Shown here one piece after another: positions 1 to 12,800 of a stretch of DNA of 64,000 nt. Numbering within the stretch: position 1 is the first letter of the stretch; every line of letters starts with the position of its first letter. The stretch lies in contig OY755240.1 of assembly GCA_963576725.1 (NCBI GenBank), positions 64,010,412 through 64,074,411 on the forward strand, in the 5' to 3' direction. The DNA is from Azorinus chamasolen. Lineage: Eukaryota > Mollusca > Bivalvia > Cardiida > Solecurtidae. The position numbers and the translations under genes were made by a program. Below the pieces are notes generated by a model that was given only the letters and a program-made list of their open reading frames with translations, ran no database searches and was not told the DNA's origin.

Positions 1-56
1 CGAAAATTCGAACAATCAAGATTTTACTGTATAAGAATTCAGAACTGCAAGAACAA

Positions 57-248
57 TTAATTAGAATAACTATTATTCTTGCATGAGACGGATGAAGTTT
101 TGGTCATGGTAGAAACTGTAGAATTAGATCTATTATAATTTCATAAGCAAGGAGAGTAGGCCCTGATCAGACAGCTTCTACAGTGCCAGCTGATCTAGGT
201 CTACGCTGTTTGCAAAAGCATGAAACAACATCTCTATCAGGTAAAGGA
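57..248 (-). mobile_element. C-type MITE, degenerate
   Basis: Core GGCCCTGATCAGACAGC..GATCTAGGTCTACGCTGTTTGC, with leader remnant 'catctctatcaggtaaagg'. TTAA ends are lost. Confidence 0.6.
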
Positions 249-508
249 TTTGGCGGTGGCTCTAGAAAGGTACCACTGTATTGTTACTAAATAAAACTTA
301 TGTATTATATCCTGCAAAATTTTGTGACTTTATAAAAATTTCAAGAACTTTAAGTCTAGATTGATAGAGTAATGTTATACCATGCTGTGCTGTACAAGTA
401 AAACAACAATCGAGATCTGTTTTTACCATGATGAAAATTTTCAAGCTTATACATGTATTGACAATAATTTTCTTTTGAAAACAGTTGATGGGTTATTTGC
501 CATTGGTA

Positions 509-738
509 TTAACCCTTTCCTTCATATAAACACCTTTTAATGTATTTGCAAACAGAGTAGATCCGGATCAGATGGCTTCTGTAGGAGCTGTCTGATCAGG
601 GTCTGCTATGTTTGTTTAGGAAAATTTTATAGATCTGACTCTACCAAAACCAAAACCTCCTATATACATGTCATTATGCCAATAAATATTCACCAATTCA
701 TTATTTTTCACATGAATATGCAACACGGAAAGGGTTAA
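509..738 (+). mobile_element. C-type TTAA MITE, full length
   Basis: TTAACCCTTTCC...GGAAAGGGTTAA, 230 bp, with core GCAAACAGAGTAGATCCGG. Ends 35 bp from TBC1D10 exon 4. Confidence 0.85.
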
Positions 739-772
739 AGATGCCAATGAAAATAATTATACGGTTACTCAC

Positions 773-879
773 CCATGGCCTCCTCTGGCCATAAACATTT
801 CATGGAGTGGAAACTGCCGGTGTAAATCTTTCTTAATATCCTCTATCCACCTTTGTTCTGCTGGCATTTTTAAATATTC
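773..879 (-). CDS. TBC1D10: TBC1D10 coding exon 4
   Basis: Acceptor TTATGTAG, donor GG|GTGAGT, 107 nt, exits in phase 2. Encodes [20 protein letters not shown] then RQFPLHEMF and RGGHG, matching the second TBC block. Exons with the catalytic fingers are not present in 1-772. A C-type MITE ends at 738, only 35 bp downstream. Confidence 0.92.
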
Positions 880-3800
880 CTACATAACAAATACAAGATA
901 TAGAGGATCTGATTAGCTAAATCAGAACAGAGCTAAATATAAATGTGCGTACCCAAATATTAAAATCTTCATTTCTCCACCAAACCCTATACTATTACCA
1001 CTCTTTAGAATCGTCTCGAAGAGACGATTCTAAAGAGTAGTCACAGTGAAGGGTTTGGTGGAGAAATAAAGGATCTATACCGGTACTTGTAAATGTTTGA
1101 ATTTACGCATCTTATCTGGAGCTCTGTTGAAACTAAAAATTTAACCCTTTACTCCATAAATACGCCTTTCTATGCCTTTGCAAACAGAGTAGACCCAGAT
1201 CAGACGGGTCCTGTAGGAGGTGTCTGATCAGGGTCTGCTCTGTTTGCGTATGGTATGATATAGATATGATATTACAGTTTCTGCCAGTGACAAAAATGTC
1301 CATGTCCATGTGCTATTATGACAATTAATCTTCCGTAATTAATATTCAGTGTCATAGTGGAGTAAACAGTTAATCTATAAAAACAAATGCAAAACTGTTG
1401 TTGTCTTCCAATTTCAAAAGTAGATATTTTCTTATATTTTCTCTTAGACACAGTCAGAGAGTCAAAAAGTATGGGCCTTCCAGCTAGTAGAGTTGCATTA
1501 GGTTAGTGGTTCTACCCAGGCGTTTTTCTGTTCACGAACCAATGCAATTTGTTCCATACACAGAAAAACTTCTGGTGTCTTCCTCCAGCTGTAATTAGCC
1601 GGATATTGTGATTTGACTGAAATACTGTTAAAGCAACCTTACACCCTGAATCAGGGTCCCTGATACAAGGAAAGAAATTACTTGGGATAATAACAGATTG
1701 CAATAAGCTATCAATGACAATGATAAAACCATACATTGTATTTAAGAAATTAAGCTTGTCATGTAGGATCTGGCTGATCAGGGTCTGCTCTGTTTGTTTA
1801 TGATATAATATAGATATGATTCTACAGCTTCTGCCATGACCAAATATTCCGGTGAAGTGTACTATTATAACAATTCATTTTCACTCATTTGCAAAAAGAG
1901 TAGACCCAGATCAGACGTATAATCAGGGTATGCTCTGTTTGCTTATGAAATAAGATCTGACTCCTTAGTTTCTACCAAAACCAAAAATTCACGTGTACAT
2001 AATTATGCCGTAATGAAAATTACTCTTAATAAATATTCCTGATGTTATTATTTCTAACATATGCATGAATATGCAACAGGGAAAGGTTTAAAATTAACCC
2101 TTTCCTCCATAAATACGCCTTCCTACGCCTCTATAAAAGTCACGTCTTGAAACTATTGTGTTAAATAGAGCATTTGATCCATAGGAGCAAATGCTCTATT
2201 TATCACAATGGTTTCAAAAATCAACAATTCCAACATTTTCCTTTTCTCTTGTAAATGCTCCTTTTCGGTTAAGATTTATTCAAAGAGGTTAGGTCTAAAA
2301 ATAGCATATGGGGGAATGGGTTAATATTAAATTAAAAACAGGCTATAAGGGAATGGTCTAAAATAGCCTATGACACAATGGGTTAATTGATATCGTAATA
2401 GTTGGAGTCCTTCCTGAATCAGGTACAGAATTACTCCAACAGATGTCACCATGAAATTAATCCAACATCTGTCTTCATGAGAAATGGTGTGCCCAAAAAC
2501 ATCGGCAAACAATACAGACCCAGCTCAGTCATGATGACAGTGATGTTTGCAAGGGAGGACCAAAAAGTCTTCATAATATCCATTACAGTAAAAACCTCTC
2601 TATAACGGCCACTAATTTGTGTTAATTAGTTGGTATCTAGAGCAGGTGACTGGTTAAAGCAAGGTGAAAGTAAAACAGAATGCTCCTATAGGAGCGTTCT
2701 GTTTTACTTTCACCTTGCTTTAACCAGTCACCTGCCTTTAACACAATATACTTGATGTAATTTAATGGCTGTTACAGACAGGTTTTACTGTATATTGAAA
2801 AAGAGTGACCTTCAACTTGCAAGACAACAATAACCCTCCCCCTCATATAAACGCATTTTCATGCATTTGCAAGGAGATGTCTGGTCCTGGTCTGCTCTGT
2901 TTGCTAATGGAATTTGATATGCCGTCTGTTTCTTTAGTTTCCGAAATGAATACAATGTTACACCTTCCATAATTGTTTCATTTTAACTAACTAACCATGA
3001 ATATTCAGTATTGAAAATAGGACTAACTAGAACTATCACTAAAGGTGATGAATACCCCCACACGGCAGCCTTGATTGCAAATCCAAGTTTTGAACATGTA
3101 ACAGGACCAAATAACAAAAATACCCAAAGTTCAAATAGAGAAAATTCTGTAATTTATGCCAAGTAACAAGTGAATCAGGTTGAAATTGAAGGAGGAGTTC
3201 AAAGTACAAGATTCTGCCTGCCAATTTCAAGGCCAAAGGTCAAGATCAAGGTCACAGAGAACTGAAATTTGTGTCTTGCACATCTACTACTCCTGAGTAA
3301 CATTTATGCCAAGTATCAAGTAAAGCAGGTTGAAAGTGAAGGAGGAGTTCGCCGTACAAGATTTTGCCTGCCAATTTTAAGACCAATTCCAAGGCCAAAG
3401 GTCAAGGTCACAGAGAATTTAAATTTGTGTCTTGCACATCTACTACTCCTGAGTAACATTTATGGCAAGTATCAAGTAAATCAGGTTGAAAGTGAAGGAG
3501 GAGTTCGCCGTACAAGATTTTGCCTGCCAATTTTAAGACCAATTCCAAGGCCAAAGGTCAAGGTCACAGAGAATTTAAATTTGTGTCTTGCACATCTACT
3601 ACTCCTGAGTAACATTTATGCCAAGTATCAAATGAATCAGGTTGAAAGTGAAGGAGGAGTTCAAAGTACAAGATTTTGCCTGCCAATTTTAAGACCAATT
3701 CCAAGGCCAGAGGTCAAGGTCACAGAGAATTTAAATTTGTGTCTTGCACATCTACTACTCCTGAGTAAAATTTATGCCAAGTATCAAATGAATCAGGTTG

Positions 3801-6800
3801 AAAGTGAAGGAGGAGTTCAAAGTACAAGATTTTGCCTGCCAATTTTAAGACCAATTTCAAGGCAACGGTCAAGGTCAAGGTCACAGAGACCTGAAATTTG
3901 TGTCTTGCACATCTACTACTCCTGATTAACATTTATGCCAAGTATCAAGTGAATCAGGTTGAAATTGAAGGAGAAGTTCAAAGTACAAGATTTTGCCTGC
4001 CAATATCATGACCTATTTCAAGGCCAAAGGTCAAGGTCAAGGTCACAGAGACCTGAAATTTGTGTCCTGCACATCTACTACTCCTGAGTAACATTTATGC
4101 CAAGTATCAAATGAATCAGGTTAAATGAACTCTTTGCATGAAAACATTTTTGTAAGAAATAATTCCATCATAAATATCTTTATTACATGAACATCAAGCC
4201 AAGGTGTCATGGCTTTGAAACTAGAACTTGGGCTATATAATTCAATAAATAAACAAAGCAGACTGTGATAAGACAGCTCCTGTAGGAGATGTCTGATCTG
4301 GGTCTACTCGGTTTGCAAAGACATGACAAAGCATCTCTATCAGGTAAATGGTTTATCAGGCATATCTTAATGTTGAAGAACAGAATACTTACATCAAATT
4401 TTCCTGGGTTTCTGTCCATTATAAACTTACTGCCACATAGGTACTGCCACGCCCGACTGCGAATTGATGGAGGAATGCCCTTTCTACATCTTTCTTTAAC
4501 CTGAAAATAGGTTACCCAAAAATGTACATACAGTAAAACCTCTCCGTGACAGCCACTAAATTACATCAAATAGTTTGTGTTTATGACAGGTGGCTGCTTA
4601 AAGCAAGGTGAAAGCAAAACAGAACGCTCCTTGCTTTAAGCAGCCACCAGCCCTAAATAATTAATACAATTTAGTCTAGCCATTATAAATAAAGAGGTTT
4701 TACTGAATTAGAAACAAACAAAAAATTATACTGAGATATCTACAGATAAATATTAATGTAAGATTTTCTTGTATCAGGTTTTACATCACTTTTACCCACT
4801 CCCTCATACTGACGCCTTTTGACACTTCTGTAAAGTCACTTTATGAAACCATTATGAAACCATAGGAGCAAATGCTCAAATTATCACAATGGTTTCTAAA
4901 CTACACATCTCTAAAAATTTCACTAATGACTTATTGCTAGCAAATGCACTTTTTCCAGTAGATTTATTCAAAGAGGTAGGGTCTAAAATAGCTTATGAGG
5001 TAATTGGTTAACAGTATATTGTGATGTCCAGTTAATTACAGGTGAAAGAAAATTGTATTGTTTCTTGCACAGCAGAACCTCTGGGTAGAACTACAGATCT
5101 ACCACAAGCCCTCACATGATAATGCCTAGGCTGGGATTCAAACCACAGCGGTGAGGGGCTTAGTGAATGTCAGCGAAAAAACAATACCCACTCAGCCCTG
5201 GAGGCCCCTATATGTTCATGTAAGAAATAATGACATCATGAATATCTATTAGCTGCATTATGCACAAGGCACTAACTGTAGAATCAAGATCTTTATCATT
5301 TCATTAGCAAACCAGAGCAGATCCTGATTACTCACCTCTTACAGGATTTGGGTCTATTATGTAATTGTTTGCCATGGCATTTAACCCTTCGCTTGCTATT
5401 CACATCAATATACCTACCTGTAAATAGTGAAGACCCAGCTGAGAAGCTCCTGCAGGAGCTGTCTCATCAGGGTCTGCACTATTTACAAGTTGATTGTACA
5501 ACCAGTGCACTCCACAGCAGTGATTGCACAGCGTAATACGTGGACACAGTGAAGATATATGTAATTATACATGGGTAAAGAAGGAGAAATGTATTTTAAA
5601 ATTCAGCAATAGAAGGGTTAAAGGTGTAGCTATGAGGTACAGGGTTAAGGTCTGCCAGCAGTAATGGAAACAGACTCAATAACTGTACAGACGACAAACA
5701 TTTATTTTGGCACAAGATTTTTTTTTTGTCTCAGCCATCTTACATCTTCTCCTATGATACATTGTTTAACCAATTTTCCTCCATAAATAATACGCCTTTC
5801 TACACCTCTGCAAACAGACAAGACCCAGATCTACAGAAGCCTGTGTTAGCATATGATATGCAGAAAAACCCTTCTAAACCGGAATTTTAATACAGAAGAA
5901 ATAGATACTTTTAGACAGGTGGATGCTTGATGCAGGGTGAAAGTCATGCAGAAAACTCCTAGAGGAGCTTTCTGCATGACTTTCACCCTGCATTAAGCCG
6001 ATAATTATACCAAACTGAATGTTCGATTTACAGGGGTAAATATACATGTATGAATTTGATGTACTGTAATATGGATATGATTCTACTGATTCTACTATGG
6101 TCTAAAATTCCTGTGTCACTGAGAGATTTTAACAATTAATCTAATATTCATATTAATATTCATGGTGTCAGTATTCTTACAAGAATATTCATGGAGTACA
6201 GGGTTAAGATTCTAGCTAAGCTATGTAGGACCTGATCAAGTGTACTAGGTCATGCACAACTTTAGTAACCCCTTTTGATGGTTGCTTTTTGCATGTTCTT
6301 TCTTGAACCCTTTACTTAACCCTTTGCTTGCTATTCACGTCAATATACCTACCTGTAAATAGTGAAGACCCAGATGAGACAGCTCCTGCAGGAGCTGTCT
6401 CATCAGGGTCTGCACTATTTACAAGTTGATTGTGCAACCAGTGAACTCCACAGCAGTGATTTCACAGCGAAATACTTGTACACAGTGAAGATATATGTAA
6501 TTATATAACAGGGCATGGGTAAAGAAGAAGAAATGTATTTTAAAAATCAGCAAGCGAAGGGTTAATAGGCTATTTTCAGATCCAACCAATTTAGAATTGT
6601 GTAGTATTGAAACAGGAGTTGTCTACCTGGAGTCTGACCTGTAATATAGATATGATTCTTCAGTTTCTGCTGTGGCCAAAACAAAAATCCCTGTGTCCAT
6701 GGGCTATTATATATAACAATTAGTCTAGATCAGATGACTTCTATAGGAGCTGTCTGATCTGGGTCTACTCTGTTTGCATAAGGCATGAAAAAGTGGTTGT

Positions 6801-9800
6801 AAGAGGGAAAAGGTTTAAAGGTCTAACCAGAGTTTAGACATTTACTTAACAGGCTGTTAACCCTTTACTCCATGAATATTTAACCCATTACCTCATAGGC
6901 TATTTTTAGATCCAACCGCTTTGAATAAATCTACCAAAAAGGAGCATTAACTAGAGAAAAGGAAATTTTTTAAGAATTTTGCAGTTTGAAACCATTGTGA
7001 TAAATAGACTATTACAGCATTTGCTCCTATAGGAGCAAATGCTCTATTTATCACAATGGTTTCATAAAGTGACTTTTACAGAGGCGAAGAAAGGTGTATT
7101 TATGGAGGAAAGGGTTAAGTAAGAAATAATGACATCATGAATATTAATTCAATAATTGGACTAATTGTTATAATAACACATGGCCACAGGGATGTTTGGC
7201 AATGACAGAAACTGTAGAATCATATCTATATTATATCATAGCAAACAGAGCAAACCCTGATCACATGACTCCTATAAGAGCCATCTGATCATGGTATACT
7301 CTGTTTGCAAGGGCAAATGCGTATAAAGGTGTATTTATGGAGTAAAGGGTTAATGCCTTTGCAAACAGAGTAGATCCAGATCAGACAGTTTCAGTAGGAG
7401 TAGGAGTGATATGAGCAGGGGTAATATAGATCTGATTCCACGTTTCTGTGTCATGGCCAACATTTCCTGTGTACCTACATTCGTATTATTGTTTACATGT
7501 ACATGAATATTCATGAAGTAAATGGTTAGACACCTATTATGACATAACTTATGCAATCTCACAATAACCTTTGGCATGCTAGCCATGAATTTGTGATATA
7601 CATGTACTATGTAAACAGTTTGCTGTGAAATAAATCTGCATCTCATCAGGATCCAAACTGTTTGACAGTCAGATAATATTATATGAGAGAAATGGAGGTA
7701 AAAGTGTCTTTTCCGACTTGTAGCATAATATGACAATATTTGAATTGAAGACAACATGGGTTAGTCTCGTCAACAAACGTTGACACTCGCAAGAATGTGT
7801 CACTGCCATCCTGGCAAAGGTTTCACAAACAATTTTGACCTTACGCGAAATAGTCTTAAAGTGATTGTCGCCTGCTGCAATTTTCTTACATTTGTACAGA
7901 TTGTGAAATAGATTAGACGTCTGTCATGAGATGAACCTAGCAGATACAACAAATTTGCCAAAAGTGTACTAATATATTAACAACTACCCTAATAACCAAC
8001 TGTACATACTCCCCTCTCTGTGAAAAAAAGACACTCAGTGTCCCGGGCTCTCTGGGGGGTTTATAAAGCTGAATAAGTCAATTCGCACCATTTTGATAAC
8101 ATTAACCCATTTCCCTCATACTGACACCTTTTGACACCACTGTAAAAGTCACTTTTTTTTAAACCATTGTGATAAATAGAGCATTTGCTCCATAAGATCA
8201 AATGCTCTATTTATCGCTATGGTTTCAAAACTAGACAATTCTATAAATAATTTTTTTTGCAGTTAATGCTCCTTTTCAGTAGATTTATTCAGAGATTGGC
8301 TCTAAAAATAGCCGATGAGGTAGAAGGTATAATTAGATTGGTCTATCAGCCTATCCAGGAAACAGCTTACAGTGTAGATTCTAATCAGGAACCAATAATA
8401 CCTATGGTATCAGTACCATCAAACCCCTGTTCACCTGGTCACCTTGGTCCCTTAACTCTGGACAGGTTCTTGGGGGCACCGCAGGATTGACTTTCTCATT
8501 GATCATCCTCTTCCACTTTTGTCTGTTGTGTGCCAGGTTTTGCGTCTCTGCAAATATTTTGCCTGTTCATTCCTCGATGTTGTCGACCCACTTCTTCTTT
8601 TGTCGTCCTCTACGTCTCCCTCCCTCGATTGACCTTGGAGGATGATCTTTGAGAGTCCATTTGATCTTGTGATGTGGCCATACCATTGTAGTTTACGCCT
8701 TTTAACTGTATATAGGAGGTCTTCATAATCTTTTATGTATAGTTTAATTCTGTCTCTTATGCTTTCATTAAAGATACGGTCTAGATATGAGATGCCCAAG
8801 ATGGTACGATAGCTACCCAGTCTACACAAAACAGATACCAGAATTACTTACTTTTTTAAATCGTTTGCTCATCCACTTCTCCCAGTGCTGGAACATGTCA
8901 AGCCATTTTAATTCTCGTTTTCGTAAAATTTCTATGGGTATTCTTCTTTCCCTGAAAAATAAAGAGAATTGTTATCAGTAATACTCTAAATATAAAGTCA
9001 TCCTATCTTCTATCTCCACCTGGCTTGTAAATTTAGCTCTTTATTCCATAAATACACCTTTCTACACCTTTACAAACAGAGTAGACCCAGATCAGATGGC
9101 TCCTGTAAGTCCTGTAGGAGCCATCTGATCAGGGTTTGCTCTGTTAATTTTTGACATGAAATAGATCTGATTATGAAGTTTTTGTCAAAGCAACAAAAAA
9201 AAAATCCTTGAAATTTTTATATCATAACATTCAGCTAATAAATATTCATGATGTAATTGTTTATTACATGAATATTCATGGAGTAAATGGTTAAATAAAT
9301 CAAATTTGCAATTTTATAATTAGATTAAATGAATGGAGTAAAAAACAGTGAAGGAAAAGATTGATCTGGGTCTGTTCTGAACTATTTGCCTAAGTTTGTT
9401 TGGCAAAATATTTTGGGTCATGACTGTATAATATTATATAAGTTATCTACTACCGGTAGTAATGCCTTTTCATGCATTTGCAAACAGATCAGAGTAGACC
9501 AAGATCAGACAGCTCCTATAGGAGCCATCTGACCAGGGTCTGCTCTGTTTGTTTTTGACATTATATAGATCTGATTCTACAGTTTTTGTTGAAAAAAATA
9601 TTCCATAGAAAAGTTTACATTAAAAAAATTCAGCTAATAAATATTCATGATGTCATTACTTCTTACATGAATATTGAACAGGGAAATGGTCAATCAGTAT
9701 CAACAAGGTTCCAGGTTTGACTGAAGAAATGGAATTGTTTTATAGAACAATGCACCTTTTATCTACAGCTCTGATATTTGGGTGTGTAGACTTTTAATAC

Positions 9801-12800
9801 AGGCAGTGACCATGTAAATGCTTAAAATGAGTATACTGGCAATAGTGAAGTGAAGACCTAGATTAGTAGGCACATAGAGGAATCCTCTGATCAAGGTCTG
9901 CACTGTTTGTAATTCAAAACTCTGCAGATTTTAGCCTTTTTATATTGACTGGATTCCCATTATTAAACAATGATAGACAAGATTCCACTATGAAGATTCA
10001 ACATTCAAAAGGTTTGCCCTTTCAGAGCGTGACACGAGTCACTGATATCCTTTGCAAACAGTGTAGACCCAGATGAGAAGGCTCCTAGAGGAGCCCTCTC
10101 ATCAGGGTCTGCACTGTTTGTCATGTTACACTTTTCTTTAGAAATATCCCTAAATATTCACCATAAGCTAGACCTGTTTGAATTTTAGAATAGTCCATTT
10201 GAAAATCCACAGTATTCAAAAGGTTGCAGCGAAATCACAAGTATTCGTGATATGTTTATAAATAAAGTTTACGATTATAAATACAAGGTGAAAAAAGGTA
10301 AACTACACACAGCATTTAAACTTCGACAAATTTTATTAGTTTAAGGGTATTTAGAGACTAAACATTGAAATAGAAATCCAGACCTCGAAACTCATTCTGC
10401 TTTTATTCAAAAGTGAAAGACCAGTCATCCGAACAATTAAATTTTCCAAGCATGTTAGCCCTTTCCATTTCACGCCTCTGCAAACAGAGTAGACCCACAT
10501 CAGACAGCTCCTATAAGAGCCATCTGATTAGGGTCTGCTCTGCTTACTTATGAAATTATAATAGATATGATTCTACAGTTTTTACCAATCTAAAGAAATT
10601 GCTGTGTACACATGCCGGTATAAAAATGTGTAGACCTAGATCAGGGTCCATGCTTATAAAGCTTTTAGTTGAGTCTGAGTTTCGTTCTCAGGCTTTTGAT
10701 TGGTCAGATTTGAGTTCTCAAGCTTTTGATTGGTCAGATTTGAGCCAAAGGCTCAAATCTGACCAATCAAAAGCTTGAGAACGATCTCAGACTCAACTAA
10801 AAGCTTTATAAGCATGGACCCAGACGACCTCTGTAGGAGTTGTCTGATCAAGATTTGCTCTGTTTGCTTATGACATGATATAGATCTGATCCCACAGTTT
10901 CTGTCAAAGGAAAAATTCCATTGAAAATATTAAGTAATAAAATTCGGTTAATAAATATGATATCATTATTTCTTACATGAATAATGAACAGGTAAACTGA
11001 AGTTAAATCTGCACTTTCAATAAATTTTCATAATGGCATAATTATGTACACAGGATGTTTTTGTATTGGTTGAAACTGTAGATTTCGATGTATTATAATT
11101 TCGTAAGAAATCAGAGCATGCCAAATATTACACTAGATTGGTTCTACATTTTAAAATATACTACAACATAGTCGCCAAATACATGTACTGTAAGAAATTC
11201 TTACAGTATTTGGCGACTATGTTTTAAATAAAACTAAGAATCATTAGAAAATACGGTTACCTCTTTTTCAAATATTTTTCTGCAAACTGTGAAAAAGGCA
11301 GATTTTTCAACCCTTCCTTCACATGCCTAAAAATGGAAACAGAGTAGATCCAGATCAGACACCTGCTGCTCATGTAGGAGCTGTCTGATCAGGATCTACT
11401 TTGCTTGCTTATGACAACAACATACCTGACTATACAGTTTTTACCAATATCAAACATTCATAATTATGTACCTATACCATTATAATTAATTCAAAGAGGT
11501 AGTGTCTAAAAATAGCGTATGAGGTAATGGGTTAAACACAACAGACAGCTACATGTAACAAGGGAGACAATCAAACAACATTACAGACAGCTACATGTAA
11601 AAAGGGAGACAATCCACTAGTTTACTCAAACTCTCATTTGCCTCTGTCCACTTTCATCTTATTCACTTTTTGGTATAGCTATGGGCAGAATGTCAAAACA
11701 ACTTGGAGCCGAACGTATATACCCTCGTCCCTGAGTATTGTGACACATTATCTCCCCTATCTGGTTGGTTTGTTTGTATTTGGGTTTTATGTTGCTTTAA
11801 CCCTTTCCCTGTTCTATGTTTATTCTAAATATCAATACTTACCAGAGTTCCAGATAAGAATTGTGTCGATTTAAACATTTTCAAGAATAGTTCCTTTATT
11901 TCCCCACCAAACACAATACAGTAAAACCTCTCTATAACGGCCACTAAATTGTGTTAATTAGTTGGTATTTAGGGCAGGTGGCTGCTTAAAGCAAGATGAA
12001 AGTAAAACAGAATGCTCCTTTAGGATAGTTCTGTTTTACTTTCACCTTGCTTTAAGCAGCCACCTGCCTTTAACACAAAATACTTGATGTAATTTAGTGG
12101 TCGTTATAGAGGTTTTACTGTACTGTGATCACTCTTTAGAATCGTCTCGAAGACACGATTACAAAGAGTGGTCAAAGTATAGGGTTTCGCGGAGAAATGA
12201 TGATTTTAGTATTTGTTTACTACTTTTATCTGTAGCTCTGACCTACTGAATATTCATGGACAAAATAGTTAGAATGAAATATGGAAGGTGGATCATTTTA
12301 GTCATTTTAGAAAGTAAAGAGACAGATCTTTCCAATTCCATTAGCAAACAGAGCCGACCTTGATCAGACAGCTCCTATAGAAACTGTCTGATATGGGTCT
12401 ACTCTGTTTGCAAATGTGTGAAAATGTGTTTATAATGAAGGAAAGGGTTAACAGTATTTTGGCCATATAGCGAAATCCAGCTAATTACATACAGGTGGAG
12501 GAAGACCAAACATCTATGCAGTTTGTTAAGCTGGATACATCAAGTTTGGCACCAGATTGTTAACCCTTTCCTTCATATAAATACCTTTCATGCATTTGCA
12601 AACAGAGCAGACCCAGATCAGACAGCTCCTCTAGGAGCTGTCTGATCATTCTGCTCTGTTTGCCAATGGAATTTGATAGACCTGTTTAGTTAAAAAAAAT
12701 GGCTACAATGTTCCATCTTTCATTATAAATATTTTGTCCATGAATATTCAGTCAGTATTGAAATTTGAAATAAAACATAAACAGGGAAAGGGTTAACTTT

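Larger units (their letters stand above)
11797..12451 (-). mobile_element. A-type TTAA MITE, split by E (itself split by F1)
   Basis: TTAACCCTTTCCCTGTTC at left, core 12340-12412, GGAAAGGGTTAA at right. Interrupted after 'atcaatacttac' and resumes 'acctactgaatattc'. Confidence 0.88.

Noticed and set aside
1..772. Next TBC1D10 exon (DLYRVLKAY-type)
   Set aside because: Reverse-strand reading shows only C-type MITE copies and no match.
3269..3925. 218-codon open frame with repeated [16 protein letters not shown] units
   Set aside because: It follows the 156-bp tandem repeat, whose length is a multiple of 3. No start context, domain or splice evidence supports a protein.
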